The notes under the pieces: model-generated | Databases searched by the model: none | What the model saw: only the letters and a program-made list of their open reading frames with translations | What the model was told of the DNA's origin: nothing | Made by a program: the position numbers and the translations under genes | Shown here: positions 13,692 to 19,638 of the stretch, piece after piece | How the letters are laid out: the number at the start of each line of letters is the position of its first letter | How positions within the stretch are numbered: the first letter of the stretch is position 1 | Assembly: GCA_012271065.1 (NCBI GenBank) | Contig: JAAXHE010000165.1 | Span: 1-19,638, forward strand | Direction: 5' to 3' | Source of the DNA: Candidatus Latescibacterota bacterium | GTDB taxonomy: Bacteria; Latescibacterota; UBA2968; GCA-2709665 | Length of the DNA stretch: 19,638 bases

Positions 13692-15080
13692 ATGTTGAAA
13701 CTGAAACCGGGTTGCCGGGTTCATTTTGTGGGCATCGGGGGAGTGGGCATGAGCGCGGTCGCGGAACTGCTTTTTCGGCAGAAATGCATTGTAACCGGAT
13801 CCGACCGCGAGGCCTCCGCGCTGACAGACCGGTTGGGGTCGATGGGAATACCCGTTCGGATCGGACATACCCCGGAGGCGGTCGAAGACACAGACCTGGT
13901 TATATATACTCCTGCCGCCGGACCGGAAAACGTCGAATTGAAACGAGCCCGGTCGAGAGGGATTCCAACGGTCAAGCGTGCGTCGCTTCTTGGTCAATTG
14001 ACGGCAGGACATCGTGTCGTGGGCGTTACCGGCACGCACGGGAAGACAACGACAACAGCGATGGTTGGCGAGGTTCTCGAGGCGGCGGGTCTGGATCCCA
14101 CAGTCCTGGTGGGCGGGATCGTTCGCGGCACTGAGAGAAACCTGCGCCCCGGCTCACGAACGCTGTGGGCCGTAGAGGCCGATGAATTCGACCGCTCCTT
14201 TCTGACATTGCGTCCCGAGGTCGCAGTCGTGACGTCGCTCGAGGAGGACCATCTCGATACGTACGGAAACATGGAGGGCCTCTTTCGAGCGTTTCAGCAT
14301 TTTTTGGATCAGACAAACCGAAGCGCGGTGATGGCCTACGATGCGCCGTTCGTAAGGCGATTGAATGCGGACCATCTTCAGGTTTTCTCGTATGGGCTGG
14401 AGGACGAAACGGGGATTTCCGCGCGGTCCGTTCTCCAGGACGGCCTCGAAAGTCGGTTTCTGGTGGTCGACCGCGGAAAACCAATGGGCGACATTGCCCT
14501 CCGGGTTCCAGGCCGTCACAATGTGAGCAATGCGTTGGCGGCTGTGGGTGTGGGACTGGCCCTGCAACTGCCCTGGAAAGCCATACGCACGGGACTGGAG
14601 AACTTTCGGGGTGTGAGACGCCGGCTGGAGGTACTCGGCGACCCTGGCGGTGTCTGTGTCGTGAACGACTACGCCCACCACCCAACCGAGGTTCGTGCCG
14701 CCCTCGAGACGATCAGGGCCGGATGGACGGGCCGATTGATAGCTGTTTTCCAGCCGCATCTGTACTCGCGAACCCTGGATTTCGCTGATGAGTTCGGAAG
14801 GGCGCTGAGTGAAGCCGACCAGGTCTGGATAGCCGACGTCTACGCCGCTCGTGAGGACGCGATTCCCGGTGTGACCGGCGAGACGGTGGCAGGTCAGGTA
14901 CGTGCTGCCGGCTGTTCCAATGTATTCTATGTCGCCGGCCTGCAGGATCTGGAACTTTGCCTGTCGGAAGCGCTTGCGCCGGGCGACCTCGTATTGGTGA
15001 TGGGCGCGGGAGACGTGGAACAGGTTGCATACGGGCTCATTGACCGGTTGTCCGAAGGAGCGCCGCGGGCCGATGCATGA
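13692..15080 (+). CDS. murC: UDP-N-acetylmuramate:L-alanine ligase MurC
   Basis: A 462-aa cytoplasmic Mur ligase adding L-Ala to UDP-MurNAc, the first stem-peptide step. The N-terminal Rossmann-type start HFVGIGGVGMSAVAE is diagnostic of MurC. ATP loop GTHGKTTT has Lys118; other family motifs are EADEFDRSFL, EEDHLDTYG, PGRHNVSNALAA, NDYAHHPTEV and FQPHLYSRT. The frame extends back to a GTG at 13656, but ATG 13692 matches the family start and has AGGGGA 11 nt upstream. It lies 22 nt after murG, and its last 8 bases overlap murB. Confidence 0.96.
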   Translation: MLKLKPGCRVHFVGIGGVGMSAVAELLFRQKCIVTGSDREASALTDRLGSMGIPVRIGHTPEAVEDTDLVIYTPAAGPENVELKRARSRGIPTVKRASLLGQLTAGHRVVGVTGTHGKTTTTAMVGEVLEAAGLDPTVLVGGIVRGTERNLRPGSRTLWAVEADEFDRSFLTLRPEVAVVTSLEEDHLDTYGNMEGLFRAFQHFLDQTNRSAVMAYDAPFVRRLNADHLQVFSYGLEDETGISARSVLQDGLESRFLVVDRGKPMGDIALRVPGRHNVSNALAAVGVGLALQLPWKAIRTGLENFRGVRRRLEVLGDPGGVCVVNDYAHHPTEVRAALETIRAGWTGRLIAVFQPHLYSRTLDFADEFGRALSEADQVWIADVYAAREDAIPGVTGETVAGQVRAAGCSNVFYVAGLQDLELCLSEALAPGDLVLVMGAGDVEQVAYGLIDRLSEGAPRADA

Positions 15081-16011
15081 TGCTTCGAAGCGGAATCTGC
15101 TCGCCCGGGAAATCCGGGCGCGATGCAGGGGCGAACTCCTGGTTGATGAACCCTTGAAGAAGCATACCCATTTTGGCCTGGGTGGAGCCGCGGACCTGTT
15201 TTTCCGGCCCGTGGATATGGATGACCTGATTACTGCCGTGCCACTCGTCCTGGATTCCGAACAGCAGGTGCTGCCCCTGGGCGGCGGAACCAATATGCTG
15301 GTGAGCGACGCCGGTTTCAGAGGGCTGGTAATCTGTCTGGCCGGCGGACTATCGGGTATGGCGGTTGAATCGGATCGGGGCATTGCGCAGGCGGGCGCAA
15401 GCCTTCAGGTGTTTTCCAGACGCTGCCAGCGCGCCGGGCGTACCGGAATGGAGTTCGGCTGCGGGATTCCCGGTACCGTGGGGGGCGCAATACGGGGCAA
15501 CGCCGGTGCGTGGGGAGGGCAGATCATGGAGCGAGCGGCGTGGTTGAGAGGTCTGGATCTCCGATCCGGAGAAGCGCTGGAATTGCAGAGAGATTCGATA
15601 TCGTTCTCGTACCGTCGCACGGTCCTTCCGGAAGGATTCCTGATCGTGGAGGCGGGTTTTTTCCTTGAGGAGGACGATCCGGGAACGGTCCAGGCGCGCA
15701 TGGACGAAATGCTGGCCCAGCGAAGGAGCTCCCAGCCACTGTGGGCGCGCAACGCCGGCTGCATTTTCAAGAACCCTCCCGGCACTTCGGCGGGGCTGCT
15801 CATCGATAGAGCCGGATGCAAGGGCCTATCCGTGGGCGATGTGGAAGTGTCCGATGTCCATGCGAATTTTATCGTGAATCGGGGCGGTGGCACCGCGGCG
15901 GATGTGCTCTCGCTGGTGCGAACGGTTCAGGAGAGAGTACGGAAGGCCTTTGGCATTGAAATGAACATGGAAGTTCGCGTTGTCGGCGAGCGGGGAATTG
16001 AGAACCCGTGA
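15073..16011 (+). CDS. murB: UDP-N-acetylenolpyruvoylglucosamine reductase MurB
   Basis: A 312-aa cytoplasmic FAD enzyme that reduces UDP-GlcNAc-enolpyruvate to UDP-MurNAc with NADPH. FAD-binding motifs LGGGTNMLVSD and GIPGTVGGAIRGNAGAWG are clear, as are SYRRT and the C-terminal GLSVGDVEVSDVHANFIVN and EVRVVGE. The proton-donor position, usually Ser in GSxFKNP, is Cys230 here (AGCIFKNP). The absence of the extra loop and split Tyr seen in E. coli-type enzymes places it in the shorter type II MurB group. The frame is open from 15025, but ATG 15073, overlapping the murC end by 8 nt, is the natural start. Confidence 0.95.
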   Translation: MHDASKRNLLAREIRARCRGELLVDEPLKKHTHFGLGGAADLFFRPVDMDDLITAVPLVLDSEQQVLPLGGGTNMLVSDAGFRGLVICLAGGLSGMAVESDRGIAQAGASLQVFSRRCQRAGRTGMEFGCGIPGTVGGAIRGNAGAWGGQIMERAAWLRGLDLRSGEALELQRDSISFSYRRTVLPEGFLIVEAGFFLEEDDPGTVQARMDEMLAQRRSSQPLWARNAGCIFKNPPGTSAGLLIDRAGCKGLSVGDVEVSDVHANFIVNRGGGTAADVLSLVRTVQERVRKAFGIEMNMEVRVVGERGIENP

Positions 16012-16107
16012 ATCAGGGTGTCGCAACACGTCCCTGCCTCGGATTCCCGCGAATGGCGCCGGCCGCGGAACAGGATTGCCCGATTCTTACGAAACGACGG
16101 AGGTGAT

Positions 16108-16902
16108 ATGTCCAGACATAGACCGATCTATTCACGGACGCAGGAACGTGAGCGGATTCATCACGAGGAGGCGGAACCGCGATCGTCGGCCCGCGTATTG
16201 CGGTGGATTGTCATTCTGGCGCTCGTTGGATTGCTGTTTTTCGGGATTCAGAACGCATATTCGGCACTCACCGATTCCGACCTGTTTCGTCTGGGCCATA
16301 TTACCGTGGTCGGCAACCAGTTCCTGAAGGAAAGCGAAGTCGAGGTCCTGTCAGGTCTGGAAACCGGCGTCAATCTGTTTGCGGCCGATCTTAGGGCGGC
16401 GACGCAACGGTTGGTGGCAGACCCTTCGATCAGGGACGCGATGTTACTGAGACAACCTCCGAACGGGCTTCTCATCGAACTGCAGGTGAGGCGCCCGCTT
16501 GCGCTGGCCGCAGTGTCGGAGAGATTGTTCGGGCTGGACGGGGATGGCGTGCTCTTTCCGCTGCCTCAGGCGCCGTTAGACCTGCCGATCGTAACCGGCA
16601 TTGAAACAGTCGTAGACACACCGGGGGTCTATCGATTTTCCCACCTCGTGGCATTCCTGGATCAGCTTCGGTCAAATGCGCCGGCGTTTCTGGACGACGT
16701 CTCCGAAGTAAACCTGGTCTCCGCCACGGAGGCGCGGGTCTATCTGGTGGGAGACGGGCTGACGCTTCTCATGCGACTTGAAGATGCGACTGACCAGGTC
16801 CGTCGGTTTGATGCGTTTTTAAAAGCGGGAGCGCACAGAGTTCGGACGCCGTCCTACGTCGATCTCCGGTTTTCGAATCAAGTCGTTGTGGGCACAGGGT
16901 AA
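16108..16902 (+). CDS. ftsQ: Cell division protein FtsQ/DivIB
   Basis: A 264-aa bitopic inner membrane divisome protein that, in the family, recruits FtsL/FtsB and controls FtsW-FtsI. The cytoplasmic tail (1-30) is charged, the membrane segment is about 31-48, and a POTRA domain follows (about 57-130; HITVVGNQFLKESEV at its start, VRRPLA at its end). The FtsQ-type beta domain follows, with LDGDGVLFPL, LPIVTG and LRFSNQVVV at the end. The frame is open from 16018, but GGAGGTGAT directly before ATG 16108 is a full anti-SD match and decides the start. It lies 96 nt after murB; no ddl gene intervenes. Confidence 0.92.
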   Translation: MSRHRPIYSRTQERERIHHEEAEPRSSARVLRWIVILALVGLLFFGIQNAYSALTDSDLFRLGHITVVGNQFLKESEVEVLSGLETGVNLFAADLRAATQRLVADPSIRDAMLLRQPPNGLLIELQVRRPLALAAVSERLFGLDGDGVLFPLPQAPLDLPIVTGIETVVDTPGVYRFSHLVAFLDQLRSNAPAFLDDVSEVNLVSATEARVYLVGDGLTLLMRLEDATDQVRRFDAFLKAGAHRVRTPSYVDLRFSNQVVVGTG

Positions 16903-17124
16903 CAGGCCGTTGATAAAGTCGTTCTGCTGGCGAGGCGTTGTGGACGAAGACAAGGCGCGCGACGGAGCCCCATCCAGCGATTCGGCGAGGGCGCGCAACG
17001 CAGGTTTTCGACCGCAAGGGCCGGCCGTAGCCCGGATGGACTTTTCCAACGGGCTGGTAAGCACCTGGAGTTTCGCGAACCGGTTTCAGGCGCCCTTCAT
17101 GCAGTAGCCGGAAAGGAAGCGAGG
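16903..17124 (+). other. ftsQ-ftsA spacer
   Basis: These 222 bases are the longest gap inside the operon. A + frame from 16886 to 17107 (73 aa from a GTG inside ftsQ) is open but has no family resemblance and no convincing ribosome binding site. TTGATA at 16910-16915 has no matching -10 box. The end carries GGAAAGGAAGCGAGG just before the ftsA ATG as its ribosome binding region. No terminator is seen. Confidence 0.4.
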
Positions 17125-18360
17125 ATGGCCAGAGGGGATCAGATCGTTGGATTGGATATTGGGACGACCAAGATCTGTGTGGTCGTGGCCGACGTGGAGG
17201 AAGACGATCAACTCAGGATTGCGGGTATTGGCACAAGTCCTTCCAATGGGCTGAAACGCGGCGTCGTGGTAAATGTCGCCCAGACGGTCCAATCCATCGA
17301 GCGCGCCGTCGAAGAAGCCGAACAGGCCTCGGATGTACGTATCGGGGCGGTCTACGCCGGCATCGCGGGCGATCACATTCGCAGCCTCAATTGCCGGGGG
17401 GTGATCGCAGTTTCAGGAAATGACAATGAGATTACCGCTCAGGATGAAGCGCGTGTGATTGAAACCGCCAAGGCGGTTTCGATACCCATGGACCGTGAAA
17501 TCATCCACGTGCTGCCCCAATCTTTCGCGGTGGACGATCAACCCGGTGTCAAGAATCCGATTGGAATGTCGGGAGTTCGTCTCGAAGCCGACGTGCACAT
17601 GGTGACCGGCGCCGTAACGTCGGCACAGAACATATGCAAGAGCATCCGAAGGGCAGGTGTGGAGGTTGTGGATCTCGTGCTGGAACCGTTGGCATCCAGC
17701 TACGCCGTATTGTCGCCCGAGGAAGAAGAGATGGGCGTAACGCTGGTCGACATTGGCGGCGGCACAACCGACGTCGCGGTCTTTTACGACGGGAGCATCC
17801 GGCATACGGCGGTCGTGGGACTCGGCGGCGAGAATGTAACCAGCGACATTTCAATCGGATTGAGAACACCCCTGGCACAAGCGGAGACCATCAAGCGCTC
17901 TCGGGGCTGTTCGTCGCGCTCATTGGTCGAAAAGGACGAGACCATCCACGTGCCGGGAATAGGCGGACGGCCCTCTTTCGAAGTGCCGCGAGAGGAACTG
18001 TCGGCGATTATCGAAGCGCGCATGGAGGAGATCTTCACCCTGGTCCATCGGGAAATCCGGAGGACCGACTATGCCGACCTGCTGGCCGCAGGCGTCGTCA
18101 TAACCGGCGGCGGATCGATGCTCGAGGGGACGGCTGAGCTGGCCGAGAAGGTGTTTGGAATGCCGGTCAGCGTCGGCACGCCGAACGGCGTTGCCGGCCT
18201 TTCGGACGACGTCACCGAGCCCATCTACGCGACCGGTGTCGGCCTCGTGAAATTCGGTCTGCAGCATCAGGAATTCGGTGGCGCGTTGAGCGCCGGCGGC
18301 AACGGTTCTTTCGGATCGGTTCTGGGCAGGATGAAAGCGTGGGTGAAGGACTTTTTTTAG
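17125..18360 (+). CDS. ftsA: Cell division protein FtsA
   Basis: A 411-aa actin-family ATPase that tethers FtsZ to the inner membrane and recruits later divisome proteins. Nucleotide-binding motifs: VGLDIGTTKICVVVAD (8-23), LVDIGGGTTDVAVF with Asp209, and VVITGGGSMLEG near 327. The family-specific 1C domain lies between (about 85-165). The C-terminus LGRMKAWVKDFF is an amphipathic helix, the usual membrane-targeting sequence. Length is normal. ftsZ follows after 95 nt. Confidence 0.97.
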   Translation: MARGDQIVGLDIGTTKICVVVADVEEDDQLRIAGIGTSPSNGLKRGVVVNVAQTVQSIERAVEEAEQASDVRIGAVYAGIAGDHIRSLNCRGVIAVSGNDNEITAQDEARVIETAKAVSIPMDREIIHVLPQSFAVDDQPGVKNPIGMSGVRLEADVHMVTGAVTSAQNICKSIRRAGVEVVDLVLEPLASSYAVLSPEEEEMGVTLVDIGGGTTDVAVFYDGSIRHTAVVGLGGENVTSDISIGLRTPLAQAETIKRSRGCSSRSLVEKDETIHVPGIGGRPSFEVPREELSAIIEARMEEIFTLVHREIRRTDYADLLAAGVVITGGGSMLEGTAELAEKVFGMPVSVGTPNGVAGLSDDVTEPIYATGVGLVKFGLQHQEFGGALSAGGNGSFGSVLGRMKAWVKDFF

Positions 18361-18455
18361 TCCGCGCCTGCCGCACAGCAATCGCGAGTTTTAACGCATG
18401 GATCTGAGCGACGGCGTTTGCCCACTCCACAACGCGAATTTATAGGAGAAGCTAA

Positions 18456-19619
18456 ATGGTCACGTTTTCAATAGTCGATAATGACAACCAGGCGAAGATG
18501 CGGGTTGTGGGGGTTGGCGGCGCGGGGGGCAACGCGGTAAACCGGATGATCGCAGCAGATCTCAAGGGGGTGGAATTCATCGCGGTTAACTCTGATCTGC
18601 AGGATCTGGACAAATCCGAGGCATCAAAACGGGTGCAAATTGGCGAGGCGATCACAAAAGGGCTGGGCGCGGGCGCCAATCCGGAAATCGGACGCCAGGC
18701 CATGGAGGAAAACCGGGACCACGTCACGGAACTTCTGGCCGGTTCGGACATGGTGTTCGTGACCGCCGGTATGGGTGGTGGTACCGGGACCGGCGCTGCG
18801 CCCGTGGTGGCGGAAATCGCGAGAGAGGCCGGCGCACTGACGGTGGGCATCGTAACCAAACCGTTCAAAATGGAGGGCGTGCCCCGGTTGCGAAACGCGG
18901 AGATGGGTATCGCTCAATTGAAGGATTCCGTGGACACGCTCATCGTCATTCCAAACCAGCGCCTCCTTGACGTCTGCTCCGAAGAGACGACGCTGCGCGA
19001 GGCCTTTAGAGTTGCCGACGACGTCCTCCTGCAGGCCACGCGCGGAATCTCGGACCTGATTGCGATGCCCGGCGAAGTCAATCTGGACTTCAACGACGTG
19101 CGTACGGTAATGCGGCAGGGGGGAGACGCGTTGATGGGAACCGGCACGGCCACGGGGGAAGGCCGCGCATTCCAAGCCGCGGAGGCAGCCATCAGGAGCC
19201 CCTTGCTGGAAGATCTTTCCATCGACGGCGCAAGGTTCGTACTGATAAATATCGCGGCCGGCAATGACTTGAAGCTCTTTGAAGTCGATGAATCGGTATC
19301 TACCGTCACCAAGGCAGTCGGCTCCGAGGCGAACATAATCTGGGGTACGGTGTTGGATGATGGGCTCAGCGACGAGCTGCGGGTAACGGTGATTGCCACC
19401 GGCTTCGCCGAGAAAGAGAATGTCGCTGGTTCGAAAGCGCCGCAAGTACCGATGGACAACCCGCTCGGGCTGGATGTTCCGGCATATATGCGCAAAGCCG
19501 ATGCCGCCCCGGTTACGGAGCCCCCTGTCGCACCTGAGGAAAACGCTGAGGGGGACATTTCACTCGACGACCTGGAAATCCCGTCGTTTCTGAGACGGCG
19601 CCTGAAGGATACGGCCTGA
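18456..19619 (+). CDS. ftsZ: Cell division GTPase FtsZ
   Basis: A 387-aa tubulin-family GTPase that polymerises into the Z-ring. AGGAG at 18444-18448, 7 nt before the ATG, supports the start. Motifs: [15 protein letters not shown] (residues about 17-31), tubulin signature GGGTGTG (107-113), TKPFKMEG, and the T7-loop region [11 protein letters not shown] near 205-215. After a disordered acidic linker (about 320-370) the conserved C-terminal peptide [11 protein letters not shown] is present; this is the FtsA-binding site. It is the last gene seen; 19 bases follow without a visible terminator, so the operon may continue beyond the window. Confidence 0.98.
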   Translation: MVTFSIVDNDNQAKMRVVGVGGAGGNAVNRMIAADLKGVEFIAVNSDLQDLDKSEASKRVQIGEAITKGLGAGANPEIGRQAMEENRDHVTELLAGSDMVFVTAGMGGGTGTGAAPVVAEIAREAGALTVGIVTKPFKMEGVPRLRNAEMGIAQLKDSVDTLIVIPNQRLLDVCSEETTLREAFRVADDVLLQATRGISDLIAMPGEVNLDFNDVRTVMRQGGDALMGTGTATGEGRAFQAAEAAIRSPLLEDLSIDGARFVLINIAAGNDLKLFEVDESVSTVTKAVGSEANIIWGTVLDDGLSDELRVTVIATGFAEKENVAGSKAPQVPMDNPLGLDVPAYMRKADAAPVTEPPVAPEENAEGDISLDDLEIPSFLRRRLKDTA

Positions 19620-19638
19620 GAAGCTGTCTTAAAATCCC

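Noticed and set aside
16886..17107. A 73-aa frame between ftsQ and ftsA
   Set aside because: It starts with GTG inside ftsQ, lacks a good ribosome binding site and matches nothing recognised.

Overview
This is a bacterial chromosomal window with two parts. Positions 1 to about 4.2 kb are an accessory region: the distal end of a CRISPR array, a small membrane gene, repetitive intergenic DNA, a truncated queC, an orphan CRISPR repeat, an unrecognised zinc-motif protein and a small lipoprotein gene. Positions 4226 to 19619 are a division and cell wall (dcw) operon, all on the + strand: mraZ-rsmH-ftsL-ftsI-murE-murF-ftsW-murG-murC-murB-ftsQ-ftsA-ftsZ.

Accessory region. The array (1-1191) shows 15 identical 36-bp repeats, one repeat cut by the window start, a 3'-truncated terminal repeat and 16 spacers of 35-42 bp. 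Repeat orientation and the decayed right end put the leader, and probably any cas genes, left of the window. No cas gene is present here. Between the array and a diverged single repeat at 2452-2481 lie a 99-aa membrane protein with a helix-turn-helix-like tail (1232-1531), a REP/MITE-like stretch (about 1550-2060) and a 78-aa queC fragment (2201-2437). On the minus strand follow a 237-aa protein with CxxC...SHIFPE...CxxC motifs (2488-3201) and a 118-aa lipoprotein (3640-3996), the latter with its own promoter and hairpin terminator.

dcw operon. A sigma70-type promoter (4226-4254) is followed at once by 10-bp tandem GTGG repeats, the expected MraZ operator. A 196-nt leader holding a terminator-like hairpin precedes mraZ. 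The genes supply a transcription regulator (MraZ), a 16S rRNA methyltransferase (RsmH), cytoplasmic peptidoglycan precursor enzymes (MurB, MurC, MurE, MurF), lipid II formation (MurG), septal wall synthesis (FtsW, PASTA-bearing FtsI) and the divisome (FtsL, FtsQ, FtsA, FtsZ). Gaps are mostly short, with overlaps at ftsW/murG and murC/murB, and I see no terminator inside the run. mraY and murD, normally between murF and ftsW, are absent, and there is no ddl between murB and ftsQ.

Organism. The DNPR motif of MurE predicts meso-diaminopimelate peptidoglycan. With FtsQ/FtsL/FtsA and a lipoprotein this fits a diderm bacterium. The PASTA domain on FtsI, the missing mraY/murD/ddl and the REP-like intergenic DNA suggest an uncultivated lineage, possibly in the FCB/Latescibacterota-Gemmatimonadota neighbourhood. 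That placement is a guess; MurG, FtsZ or RsmH phylogeny would settle it.
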